Shown piece after piece: positions 37,068-49,625 of a DNA stretch of 64,000 nt (positions are counted from its first letter, which is position 1; the number at the start of each line of letters is the position of its first letter). The stretch is from NCBI GenBank assembly GCA_013399895.1, contig VXBA01005708.1:186001-250000 (forward strand). Direction: 5' to 3'. The notes beneath the pieces are model-generated. The model made no database searches. It had not been told where the DNA came from and saw nothing but the letters and a program-made list of their open reading frames with translations. The stretch comes from Serilophus lunatus (Eukaryota; Chordata; Aves; Passeriformes; Eurylaimidae). A program made the translations under genes and the position numbers.

Positions 37068-40000
37068 GAGTTACTTCAGAGCTCCTGGAAGTAAAAGCAT
37101 CACCTCAAGCTAAGCATGATATTGGCAGGAGCTGTGCAAACTTCTTTGTGTAGTTTTTGCCAAAGAACCTCATTCTTGACCTGAAATATCCCTCCTGTTT
37201 CCAGCTGTGAGCTTCATGAACAAGCACTATGAATTTTGACAAGCAGATCATTATTCATGCAGAATAATTTTAGATCAAATCCCTGTCCTAATTAGTCTCC
37301 CTTTGTTTTTTAACAAGCTTTGTTCTGGTTTTTTTTTCACTTATTTTTCTTAGATTTTTATTTTTTGCCAATTTCGTTGGGTTGAGTAGGTAACCTAAGA
37401 AATGACAGAGGGATGCAAGTGGCATGTGACATTGCACTGTCTGGCTTAAGTAGAAGGTACCACATGGAAGTAACTGTGTAAATCTGTACGAAAACGCAAC
37501 ATCATTTTATTGGTGCATGAAATTACTTGACTTGGTCTTTAAATTGTGATGTTCATAAGCCAGGAATACCTAGGAAGTGAATTAATTAAATTGGAGCTTT
37601 AAAAGAGGGTTGAATTTGGAGTGGTTTGGCGTTTAAACTGCTGTGTGTCAGGGGATGGTTTTGTTTTTTTCCATTATAAATTACTGTTACATGCTCTTTA
37701 GGAAAGCAGAAATTTCTCCTGCAACTAAGTCTTTCCCTCAGTCAAGTAAGTGGGAAAAGTTGAGTCAAACATAAAATGATGTGTACTAAGACTAGTACCT
37801 GTGGTTCCTTAATGCCTGAGTGATATGTGGATGGAAATTAGGGACTGTTTCCCTTGTTGCTATAGTATAAATTTCAACCCCCCTCCCTCTTACCTGTACC
37901 ATTCATTGTCTTCCATTTGCATGATGAATAATGTAGAAGCAAATCTTATTGTGAGCCTTTAGAGGATGGGAGGTGATTTTTTTTTTTTTTAATTAAAACA
38001 AACTGACCTGAACACTCGTACAAAAACCCAACCAAATACCTGCCTCCCCCACATGCGTTCACATGTGCACACAGATGTACCCAATCCCCACTGTTGAGGA
38101 ACCAGACCAAACACATGAATGTGTCAAATGGTCTTGCTAGAAATCCTCCTGATGAAATGACTCATGAGAGATTCCTGGTATCAATAACTCATGTCTGCTG
38201 GGTTTTTCTTGGGTCAGCGATCATACGCTGAATTTGGATGTGACTTTTGTACCATATAAGAACTCACAGTGTTGAGAATCTCTTCATCCTGTTCCACCTC
38301 CAAGTCATTACTTGGATTAGGATTCTCTTTTTGGCAGACTGGGTTTCTTGTCTGTTTTACATCTTCAACCCTGTTGTTAATCTTCCCACCATTATCTCTT
38401 AATGACTTAACCTGTAATTTGTCGCTTGTTGTAGTGTAAATGTAGTACTTGTTTTACTGACTTAGGTATTTTGAGGAGCAGATAGTAGCTGTACTGTGTG
38501 ATCTTTGGTTTCTTTATCTAGGTGTCACCAACACATGCTGTTCTTAAAGGCCTTTCTTCTGCCATTCTTTCTGCTGCTTCCACACCCAGTCATTCCCATT
38601 CATTGTCCGATCTTATCAGTCTTAATATTTGCCATGTTCTCTGTATTAATGTCTCTACATTTGTACAAAAAGGGAAAGGACACATACCTCTGTTTCATGT
38701 TAGCAGGTCTTTAACCTACCAAAATATATTTTTCAGACCTATTGTCTGAATTATTAAAATTACTTCCTCTTTCTTTGGGTCACTACTCTACCTACATCTT
38801 CTTCTGTGGGGCTCCAGCTTGTTAGAGCCTTTCTGTTCCTATCCTGTCATCCAAGAAGTGTCTCTAATTTTTCTTCTGTCCTTTTTCTTGCTTTTCTACC
38901 TTGCTAGTGCTAGAGGAAACAGAAGACTGCTGTCACACCAGCTTTAGTGTTGGAATTTAGCAACTTAATTCTTTTCTTACTTTTGGTATTTCAGGCTCCT
39001 TTCTTGTTCATGTCTGCAGATTTGTCCGTCCTCAGATCCTGTTAATCTGCTCAACACCTATCAATTCCTCTCTTTCATGCTCCCAGTCCACTTCCTCTCA
39101 TGGGCTGAGTATACATTCTTTGTGCAGTAACCATTCTCGTGCTTTCCTCAAAGAAACCCTCTGAAGGTCTGCCACCTTCTCCTGGAGATGGATTTCTAAG
39201 GAACTCTGGTGGTGTGGTTGTTACCGGGTTTGATATGCTAAGGTCTCCTCGCATTACTACTTTATTTCATCCTCCTTTGGCACCCAGTGCTTTTTTTACT
39301 AAGTAAGTCACAAAGCTTTCTGCACTTTGTTCTGCAGGATGAATTGAAAACAAGCATGCCTTCTTGATTCTTTGTTTTCTTTGGGCTGGCTGGGGACTGG
39401 GGATGATGCTGACTGTCAACAGCTTTTCTTTGAAGCACTTCAACTAAAGAAACATGTATAGTATACTTCAATTTTTAATATTTTCAGAATAAATACTGTC
39501 TACCCTCCCAATAGTTAATTACTTGTGCAGTCTATTGGACTGATACTTTTATTTGCAGTCTTACTTGAAAAATCCTCCAAACTATACTCATTAGCAGGCA
39601 TACTGTTAATTCATAATGTTGGATTGCTTTTACCTAGTGCTGTCTTATGCTATCAAGATCAGGCTATGTGCACCAAATTCTGTACTTCTGTTTAGGGATC
39701 TTTCATGGAAGTCTGTTATTTTTTTCCATAAGGATATTTGAACTTTGCATTATGGAAATTTAGAATAGCTGCTAAGCTCTCTAACTTGTGTTGCAGTTGC
39801 TGCAAGGAGAGTGTTCTGTCTTAGCAACCCTTACACTGTGGGACTCCTTGAGAAGTGCAGAACTTCCCAGAGGTTTTCTTTATGGCAGCAATATAGTAAT
39901 TGCTCTTTTTATCAATATAAAAGCTACTTGTGACTTTACATGACAGAGAGACCTGTGGAGTGAGGGCACTATTTTATTGTAACTGAGGTGACTTCTTGCC

Positions 40001-40949
40001 CCAGCTCTGATACAATTTAGTGCTCCTGATAGCACATCTGTTTGCTCTCAGTAGCTGGGAGTAAATGCTACAGTAGCTCTTCAGGAGCACAAGCTTGTTT
40101 CCACATGAACTCTATATCTGAAAGCTCCTTTGTTAAGATAGTGGAATTAAAACTGAACTTTCCAAGTCGGAAATGTCTTGTTTAGACAGCTCTGCTGAGC
40201 TTTGCTGTGCCACTGGTTTTTCATTGACTGTTTCAGCAGACCTGTGTGAGAAAGAGCTAACTGTTCTTGTGCAAATACCTGAAAACACAAGCTTGGACTG
40301 GAAGGGAAGGACTAGGTATTTTAAATAGGACTGGGGTTATTTTGTCTTTTAGTTCTAAGTGTTTGGGAAAATCTCAGGTCAGGTCTGACAGCCCGAGAGG
40401 AAAGGAGCTGCTGCAGCTTTGTGTTTGTGGTCTAACCAGTAGTGAGGCTGAAAATGTGTTTCCAGTAGGCACACTCACACAGAATGCACATGTATGCACC
40501 TGGCCACACAGATGAGCTGAAATAAATAACAATGCTGACATGAACGCAGCACTGGTGGCCTCATCCTACTCCCCTCTGTAGTTGAACACAATGACAGTTC
40601 TGATAGTGAAGGTATGTATGTATCCGTATCTATAATATCTGCATACATGTTTGCAATGTGGATCCCTCCAGGTGCTGGGCTCAAATGCTCAGATATGCAC
40701 GCAGAGTCCCCTGACCAGGAAAAGCTTAGCAAGGAATTAAGCAAGCAGACTGGACAGGCTGTTCTGCTCAGGCACAGGGCATGGCCAGACAAGCATACTG
40801 GCCAGCAAGCTGCTTACATGTGAGTAATGCTTTTTAGTCTCTTATCCTTCTTATTTTGTCACATTTTGTCCTCCCCAAGGCACCTAAATCCCTCCCGGGT
40901 TCTTCCTCTAAACATCCCATAAGTAGTTGTTGATACTAAAATGTTTTTC
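35521..40949 (+). other. SLC16A10 intron 1, no gene seen
   Basis: AT-rich intronic DNA. Apart from the 51-base T tract at 37012-37062 and a shorter T run at about 37978-37990, no structured feature is recognised. The long pyrimidine-rich stretch 38320-39120 keeps some frames open but shows no coding signals. Confidence 0.55.
37012..37062 (+). repeat. 51-base poly(T) tract
   Basis: Uninterrupted T from 37012 to 37062, preceded by TTTTTTG. It could be the poly(A) tail of an antisense retroposed sequence, but no recognisable body is seen on either side. Homopolymers of this length are prone to length error in assembly. Confidence 0.9.
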
Positions 40950-41345
40950 CCCAATGTCTCATGACCTGAGTCAGCCATCCCCCCTCAGTTCTGAAAGTTC
41001 CCTGGCATTGACTCACCCTGGTGGGTGTCACACCTGGACTTTGGGACTGAGGCTCTCCTTGGACAGCCCAGGAAGAGCCAGACAGGTTGTCCCCCTCCTT
41101 TGAGCCTGCAGTGAGGTTTCCCATCTACCTTTGCCTCAGTATAAAGACTGGCTGGAGCTGTCAGGAAGGAAAGCTCCTGCTGTGAGCCTAGGTGAGATGC
41201 TAATTGGGCTCTCCCTCCTGCCACTGCCTTTGTGTCCCTGTGTGGAGCTTGGTGGAAGACACAATCTGATACCTGTTGAGGTCAGGAGTGGTGCTGGCAG
41301 CAGGCTTTGACCAAGGTCGCTACAGTTGTACTCCATGAACAACAG
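40950..41345. repeat. GC-richer block, possibly an unidentified interspersed repeat
   Basis: This block is clearly richer in G and C than the flanks (CTGAGGCTCTCCTTGGACAG, TCCCTCCTGCCACTGCC) and has sharp-looking edges. It contains AGTATAAAGAC near 41138, a possible TATA-like site, so a decayed LTR is possible. Neither ends nor target-site duplication could be established, and the minus-strand open frames across it look like compositional artefacts. Confidence 0.25.
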
Positions 41346-43239
41346 AACTCGAAACACGTTTAGGATCTTGTATGCATTTTTTTCTTGTTCTGTTGCTTTT
41401 TCTGCCTTTTTCTTCTCTTGGAAGCTGTGATTTATTTGTCAGTGAAAGAATCCCTGTGTCTTAAGCTTTTTTTAGATCCTTACAAGAGCTAGAAACTTGG
41501 TTTTCTTTTGTGTTCTAGGGGACCAAAACTCTCTTTGTATGTTATGTGTCTGTTTTATATGAAGTGCATACAGTAGGTATTATATGCACATTATTATTAA
41601 TGTTAATATAATTATTATTCACATTATCTAGTGACAGTTACTGTTGTAATAGCACTTTTGTTAGGTTTAATATTATTGCTTCTTTTCCCCTTAATTAGAA
41701 ATAAAGAATAATAGTTCACTTATTCCTTTGGAGTTAAACTGCAAAGATGGTAAATTCTTGGTGCAATTCCTTAATTGGTTTTGTGGGGCTCCCATTCTTG
41801 GAATAGCATTATAGTAAACATGGTTGTAGAAATGGTAGTAGCTGAGCTACTTAGTGCTTAGATTATAAGCTGATAAAATAGAGACTCAAGAAATGCTCAG
41901 ACTTTTAAGAAATTAGGGTGAAAAATTAGTAGATTGATCCTTCAGCAGAAAGAATCAAGTTTTTTTTGTGATAACTGCTATACTATTCTATAATGTGCTA
42001 CTAGGCATTAAAACAGGAAAAAATCTCTGCAATTGACAAAAAATGGCTTTATCAATTCAAGCAAGTGTTTCCTATTTGCACAGTTTAAGCAAGACTGTTG
42101 CTAGGAACGGTGGTAGATTTAGGATTTTTGTAAAGTTTCTCTAGTGAACAATTATGGAGTAAGGTATTAAGATTCCCTATGGTCTTCCAACTCCCATCAG
42201 ATATTTGGAGATGAATGATGCCTTAACTGAATTTTACAGCTTCTCTAAAAAAACCCACCGTACCAAAAAAAAAACCCCAAACAACTTTCATATGATAAAC
42301 AATGTTTCAATCAATGACTTCAGAGAAAACAAAATTATGCTGTAGAGTGTGTGCCTGTTTGTTTGCTCATGGTAGGTACAAAGAGTCTCTTTAATACAGG
42401 CGCCCAGAAGCTTGAAGAGCTGAAGGCATTGGTGAAAAGCAGGGGAGGAAAAGAACCAGCAGTATGATTGGCTCAGTTTTGTGCAGTTTTACCTACTCAG
42501 ATTATAAAGGCTTTGGACTTCTGATATTTTCCCAGAATACAGCAAAATAGTCAATAAACCCACTGTTTTTGTTACTCAGGTAGTGTGATCTTTAAAGCAA
42601 AACTTTTTTTTTCTTTGAAAGAACTTTCAGAAAGGTGTAACTCTTGCCAAAACTTGATTGATTCCCTCCTCCCACCCCCTCCATTTTCTAGGAGCAGATA
42701 CTGTAGTTTTGGTAAAGGATCACTAATGAGTGAATGCAAAGTTGAAGAACAAGTAATGTAGTACCAGTATTATTGAAATAAAGGCATGTTTCTTGATTTA
42801 AATAACAAACTTATTCCAGATATTGTTAATATGCTTTTTAATTTCTGTATGAGGTATATAGGCTTTATTACTCCCTTACTTCTGCGTAGAATTTATCTAT
42901 ATAAAACTTAACAAAATATTTTTTTAGAATACTCAGTATTTTGAGAACTGATTTTGATGTCTTAAGCATAACCATATAATTTTTGGAAAGCAATACTGTA
43001 CCAAAAAGGGAGACAACTTTTAAAGATAAAGAGTTCCTATATAGGTGACAAGTGTTGCAGAATAAAATTTGTCTTATGTCAAGGAAATGGGATTTTGCTC
43101 AAGTGGCTCTAATACTTGTGCATTTATTTGTATTTTAAAATTAAGTTGCTGTATTTTACTTTGGAAGTACTTGGTGCTGAGTAAAATATGAAAGCTGTGT
43201 GAAAATGGCAATGGAAAACTGTGTTTAAATTGTTTTTTA
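41346..43239 (+). other. SLC16A10 intron 1, no gene seen
   Basis: AT-rich, no recognisable elements. Confidence 0.55.
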
Positions 43240-43825
43240 ACAAGCCTGTGGAGAGAGGGAGCCCACACTGCAGCATGTTTGCTCTGACCCATGTTGCAAC
43301 AGTCTGTTCCTGAAGGACTACACCCTGTGGAAGGGACACGTGTGTGCTGCTGGTGAAGAACTGCAGCCCATGGGAAGGATCCACACCAGAGAAGTTCATG
43401 GAGGATGGTCTGCTATGAGGGGACCCCATGCTGGTGCAGAGAAAAAGTGTGAGGAATCTTCCTCCTGGAAAGGAAGGAGTGGCAGACACAGTGTATGATG
43501 AACTGACTGCAGCCCCAATTCTCTGTCCCCCTGTGCTGCTGGAGGGAGGAACTAGAAAACTTCAGAATGAAGTTGAGCCCAGGAAGAAGGGAGAGGGGGG
43601 AGGTGTGTTTTAGGATTTGGTTTTATTTCTCTATTACCAGTCAAATCAGATTCGGGTAATAATTTAAACTAACTTCCCTGAGTTGTTTTGCTTATGACAG
43701 TAATTGGTGAATGATCTTGATCCGTGAGCCTTTAGTTTTATTTTCTTTCCCCTGTCTAGCTGTGGAGGGGCAGTGACAGAGTTGCTTGGTAGGAAGCTGG
43801 TTTCCAGCCAAGGGCAGTCCACACA
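43240..43825 (+). repeat. Avian interspersed repeat, LTR-like
   Basis: Contains a string of phrases I recognise from a repeat common in bird genomes: TGTTCCTGAAGGACTACACC, TGTGGAAGGGAC, GAAGAACTGCAGCCCATGGG, GTGAGGAATCTTCCTCCTGG, GAAGTTGAGCCCAGGAAGAAGG, TTTGGTTTTATTTCTCTATTACC, then GGGTAATAATTTAAACTAAC and an end at TCCAGCCAAGGGCAGTCCAC. The poly(A)-signal-like TAATAA two-thirds along and the short remainder fit an LTR. Internal retroviral genes are absent, so this is a solo remnant. The exact family name is not certain from memory. Confidence 0.6.
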
Positions 43826-43969
43826 AATTTCAGTTCTCAGCTCTAGATTATTAATTTAAGTGTGGTGCTCCTTTAAAATTTTTGAGGAAATGTTTGCTTT
43901 CATGTTTGACTCAGTACTGTTTCCTAAGGGGGGGGGGAAAAAAAAACAAACCCAAAACATTTTAAGCTT

Positions 43970-44060
43970 AGAATCATAGAAAGGCTTGGGTTGGAAAAGA
44001 CCTTAAATGTCATCTAGTCCAACCATTCTGATGCCATAGCTGGATGCTACCCCATTACTT
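43970..44060 (-). mobile_element. CR1 LINE, short 3'-end fragment, antisense
   Basis: AGAATCATAGAAAGGCTTGGG, TTGGAAAAGACCTTAAATG and TCATCTAGTCCAACCATTCTG form the classic reversed CR1 3' terminus. The recognisable part is only about 90 bases. It begins just after an A-rich run and 145 bases from the LTR-like repeat. Confidence 0.9.
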
Positions 44061-47000
44061 TTGAGGGGATCAGATCCTTAAGCCAGAAAATCTTATTTCA
44101 GATGCCCAGAAATCATCACCAGGGCTGGGAGTGTGGGCTGCTCCTACTGCTGCAGCCCCTGCTGCTGCCTCCTGGGAAGCAAGTTTGAGAACCACTGTTC
44201 TGAGAAACCACTTCTGGTCTGTGGCTTGTTTTTAACTAGGGGAAAGTGGCATGTTTAGAAACACAAACAACTTGCGGCCCCAGGGCATGTTGGCATTATA
44301 AGGATAAGGCCTCTGTGGTAGGCACTCAATCCATGCTTCATTCTCAGCAGTGAGAGTTTAAACCCTCCTTGTGGAAGACAGATTAAAGGTTGATTAACAA
44401 AAAGATTTTCCTACTTTCCTGCCCATTTTTTTGACTCCAGTATCTTGCAGAAAATAGGCTTTGGACAGTATGTTGGATCTTGGGAGTGTGTGTGATTCAA
44501 CTGCTTACCGGGAAGCTTTTTGCTTAAAAATGGTTTGTTCTTTCTTAACTGTAAATATCTAAATTGTAAGGGCTACCTGTGGTAAGTATTTGCAATGTCA
44601 AGACTCCAGTCAAAGACTCCAGTCATATCCTGTTGTTATTAATAGTGACAAAATACGTATAACCTCTTGGATTTTTGTTTCTGTGAGGTTTCCCCCCCTC
44701 CTCCCCCAAACCAGATGGGACAGATGTGAATGACAAACCTGCTAAGTACCTCACAAGCTGTATTTTACATACCCTGTATGTCTGACTGATTTCTCAGTTG
44801 TGTATATGAAATATTACATACGCAGTAAGTGACATCCATGAGGGTTTATCAGCTGATTTTCAAAGATAAAATGACTTTGTGTGTGTGCAAAGCAGCAATT
44901 TGTTCAGATTTTCTGGTTGTATGGCAACCTGTGCATTTGGATTACTGGAAATCAGATAATTGCCTGAGTAGCTGGGCACTAAATTAACGAGAAATAGTTT
45001 ATTGTCCCAGTGAGATATTGGCAGACTTGAATAATTTGTATGGGGATGAGGAAGAACAGTCAAGAGTTACAGTGGCTGGTCCACTTGGTTACAAGGGTTA
45101 GAGTGCAAACTGAGTCATGTGTGAGAACTGATATAAAGGGCACATGCTGACATAAAGATTTACCCTGTCACACGTGCTTTTTCTTGTATCTGCTCTTATC
45201 AAGCTTTCCATTGAAATGTATTTCCTCCCCCTGTTAGCCCTCTGAAAGGGACAACACTAATTCATTTGTTTGCTGTGCAAAAACTTAAGATGCCCCTGTT
45301 GTTTGTCTAAGTTTTCAATATTTGAAAGGAAAAGAGTGGGAGATATGGGTGAAAGAAAATGAGATGCACGGAAATCCTGAGTTTTTTTCTTCAGCACATG
45401 GAAACAACATCTAATTCTTAGTGTCACTTAAAAATATTCTAGTTTTGGACTTCTATATCTTCTTGGAGTTGTATTTGTGGTAGAAAAAATTTTGGAAACC
45501 AAGAAAGCATTCTTTATGAAAGAGATCCATACTGAACTTCTTAATTGTCACTCACTTTATCTGAAGATTCCTTACTTTAAAGTCAGATGTAGCTTTCCAC
45601 ATACCTTATAGCACAAAATACTATTATAATTGTAAAAGCAGAAATTTGCTCTATAGTTCAGAGTTTGTACTTATATAACTAAATGCAGGCTTATGCCTCT
45701 GAACACCTGTCTTTTTTTTGGACTGTAGTGTCATGTTTCAGAGTAAACACTTTTGTTTCTGTATAAATATACTCCTCTGAAACAGATGCAAGTTAAACAA
45801 TTAGATCTTACCCTGAAAAATACTTACCTGTTACAGCATCTAAATGATTTGCCCTAAAATCACTTGTTCTTCTGTTTTATTTTGTTTGGATAATAGTATT
45901 TTGAATTCCATTAGTGTTTTCTTTATGGTAACTAGTCTGTCCCTTGCTTAAAATGACTATTGACTAATGACTGTTTTGTGGTGGAGAGTGGGAAAGGGTG
46001 GTTTGTCATATTGGAAGATCTTTTAGATAAAGGTTTGAGCCTTTAAAGTAAGGATTTGAAGCCTAGATTGTTTAATTTCTTTTAGGGACCTATGGAACAT
46101 AAGGGGAATACGTTAATGTAATCAGGAAATATACACTGTTATAATTTATCCTGAGGATGCCCATGAAGTTGCTGAGATGTGATGGAATCTTTTAGCTGAT
46201 TCTGATGGATTCAGAAGGGTCTTTGCATGTGAAAAATTTGGGTTACTTTGAGTTGCTTGATGGAAATCTGTACTCTTGAACTTTTAAACGGTGTCTCAAC
46301 TGTACCAGTGATGTAAGATTTCTTTATCACAGCTGTCTTTAACTTCATGGTCTCACAAGGACTTCTGATACTGTAGAAGTGAAACATATCATTTAAATGC
46401 CTGTGTCATTGGTCATGCCTTTTAGCAACCTTGATTTGCAGGTCCTGCCCTTGTGCAAGTGAGAGGAGGGGGGAGAAAGAAGACTGGTAGCTCTGATAAG
46501 AACTTAGGAATTTGGATCTTGAGGTCTAATCTATGCTATAGCTCTAAAACATGAGACCATTGTATGACATGTTTGGTTGCAGGTATGCTTGGAATGTGTG
46601 TGACTTTGGGTGGGAAAGCAGTTAGGATGGAACCTTTCTGGCAAATCAGACTGTCATCTCTGAATTTAGTAGCTAGTACTTTCTTATGTAGAACACTACT
46701 GATCCTGAATCAAAACAGAACACAGTTCTTGGCCTTCAACTGTTTAGAGTTTAGAAAAAAATGAATAAACAAACTCATGCTATCTGGAGGGAGGAGAGGG
46801 AAGATAAAAATGTGCCTGGAAATCAGTTCTGGAATTCAATTTTTTTAGGCCATTAGTTAAAAATGTGATTACATTGTGCTTTGAAAACCGTCTCAGACAG
46901 TCAGCAGAAAACATTCTTGTATGACTCCTAAAAGGACAAACAAGAGGTTACAGCTATTTCTTATCGATTTGTTCCTTGTTTATTCTTCCTACCACAGCAT

Positions 47001-49216
47001 TTTTAGACTTTATTAAGTGTCAAAGGTCAAGCTCGGTTTGCTATGAAATCCAAATGCATGTGTTTGTCTGTTAATGATTTACTTCAGTCTTCCTTTAAAG
47101 GTTCTTGAAGGCTTAATGCTTATAATCTGTAGCACCAATATTTTGCCTAATGCTGCGTTTTCAAGCTTTTGTTTTAGCTTTTACTAACTTAAGCATTTGT
47201 CTATTTTCCTCTAATTTTTTACAATACACAAAGAGCTGCAGTCTCTCTAGTAGTAAAAGTTGGCTGCCTTTAAGAACATCCTTTTCTTTAATTGTTTTAG
47301 GTTTCTATTTCATGCCTTATAGTTTGAAGAAAATATCATGGTCAGCTTCCCTTGATATTTGCTTTGAGTTCACCATTGCTGTATTTCGTTAAAAGGGGAA
47401 CCAACAAGCAAAAAAAAGCCCACAAAACTCTGCCTAAGCTGAGTTTATTTTTGTTATTATAGCAATTGTAAATAAGATGGTAGTTAAGCTACTTCAGTGA
47501 TATGGAATGTTTTGTCAATGAATGAATACCCGGGTTTTTTTACTCTTCTGCTGCTTATGTACAAAAGGACTTGATCTCAGTAGAAATTTTGGGACTGTCA
47601 TAAGGAATGGGCACTGAAGAGGTCTGTGCATAAGTGCAGGAAGCCTTACAGCTCTTGGCGAAATCTACGAGTTCAATCTTTTCATTCATAATAAACTAAT
47701 TCCAGCTGTCTGATAATGACCTCATGTTGGCTGAAAGCACAGTTATGCTTTCCTGCTTGTGATATGGAAACAGGGTATCTGTTCATGGGTCTCTTTATAC
47801 ACGTGACCCACCGGATCCCAAGTTCTTGGTTTCTGACTCATTGTAAATAATAGTACCTTTCAATGAAAGGTTTGTTCCTCAGGGACAAGAAAAAGAGTGG
47901 GGGAAAAGCCTCAATATCTTGTCTTCCAGTTGATACTTCCACTGTTACCTGGTTCTTAACTCTTTGTGTTGACCATGATCTCTGTATGTTGTGGAAGTCT
48001 GGTTCGATCCTTTACAGATTATTCTGATTTCCAAAGCCTGTTCAAGATACCTTTGGTGTCCAAAAGAGATGATATTTCCTGTGTTAAATTATCTTTGCCC
48101 AAAGTATTTTAGAATTGTCATTTAAATTAGGATTTTTTTTGCCATTTTTTTAAAATAGTATTGCTTTAAGGGAAGCCTACCTCAGATGTCTGCGAACTAG
48201 ATACTGGAAAGTAAGCAAACTGAAAGCTGTAGTCAGCCATGTAACTCGAGTTCAGAGTATAAGATACTTCCTGTGGCAGCATTATGTCATAAATTTATTT
48301 TTAGTCCTTTAACACAGTTTCTCTAGTGGGATCAGCAGATCTTTTGCATAGAACTTGCAGTGCACTTTTTTGACAGTGGGAATTCTAAATGTATCAGTAC
48401 ATGTTAACATCCACTTTCCTTTTCTACTGACATACTGTTCTGTGATCTATGGATTGCTCAGTAATAGGAGTAGTTATGTGGAAACCAGTTTTGCTCTCTC
48501 CTACACATACATCTAATGAAATGCCTCATGATTCATGCTCTGAAACAATTTTCACAGGTATGTGTAAGCAAAGCACATAGCACAAGGTGTTTGTCTTTGA
48601 GTAGTGATAGGTTAGATAAAAACAAAGTGTCAGTTTCCAGGAGGCTGATCTACAGAGGCACTTGGAGGACACAGGGGAGGATACTGGAATACTTGTTGAG
48701 TCTAATGGTTGTGTTGACCTGTTGTTACCTAACATCTGCTGAACAATTCTCTTTTGGAAATTACTACCTTTCCCTAAAGAGAGAAAAATAGATACTGGAT
48801 AAAAGAACATGTCTAGAGTGCCTTAAGCTAGGAGTAAATCAGTGCTTCTGGGCACAGATGACAAGAATAAAACAATGATGGAAAAACTAACATTGTTAGG
48901 AGATAGATACAGTGGTTCTAAGCAATGAAGTTTTCATCTATAATGCTAATACAAGATTTCAAGTGATCTATTTGTAAGGATCAAAATTCCTTAGAATTCA
49001 AGGATGACCTCAACTCCTTCTCATTGTCTAAGAGGGGGAAAAAATAAAGGGTTTAATCTCATGGGTTAGTTTTATTTCTCTTCTTACCTGAAGGAGTTAA
49101 TATTGACAACTTTTTTTTTCCTGAAGAACTGCTGTTGTTTAACATGATCTCGAGAATCCAGTTTTTCAAGAAGCAGGCATTTAAAACAGTATTCTTTCAT
49201 AAATTATGTGAAGTAA
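44061..49216 (+). other. SLC16A10 intron 1, no gene seen
   Basis: AT-rich intronic DNA with no supported gene, RNA or named repeat. Confidence 0.55.
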
Positions 49217-49625
49217 CTAGAGTTGGAGGAGACTCTGGTTATCTGATCTGACACCCTTCACTCAATGCGAGGCCAACTTAAAATACATTGAGCTTCTGAG
49301 TTAGATCAGATTGTTCAGTCAAGTTTTGGATATATCCAAGGATGGAAATTCCATGACTTTTTGGATTGTATCTTCTGATGTTCAACTACCTTCATGGTGA
49401 AAAATTTACATGACATCTAATTGGAATGTCATTTATTGCAGTTTCAGTTGGGTTTTTTGTCCTGTCACTATGCAGCAATGAAAGGAAGCTGGCTTTCTAT
49501 TCTGTGATGATTTAAATCTAATTAGGCACTAATTAGCTTGCTTTTGAGCTACTTGTCTTCTGCATGCTAAACAAATTGAAACCCTGTAGCCTGTCCTTGT
49601 ATGTGAGTGTGTTTGGTACCTGGCT
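49217..49625 (-). mobile_element. CR1 LINE fragment, antisense, highly diverged
   Basis: Recognisable reversed CR1 landmarks survive: GGAGACTCTGGTTATCTGATC, then TCCAAGGATGGAAATTCCATG, TTTATTGCAGTTTCAGTTGGG and TTGTCCTGTCACTATGCAGC, ending with ACCCTGTAGCCTGTCCTTG. Between landmarks similarity is weak, so boundaries are approximate and the insertion is old. Confidence 0.6.
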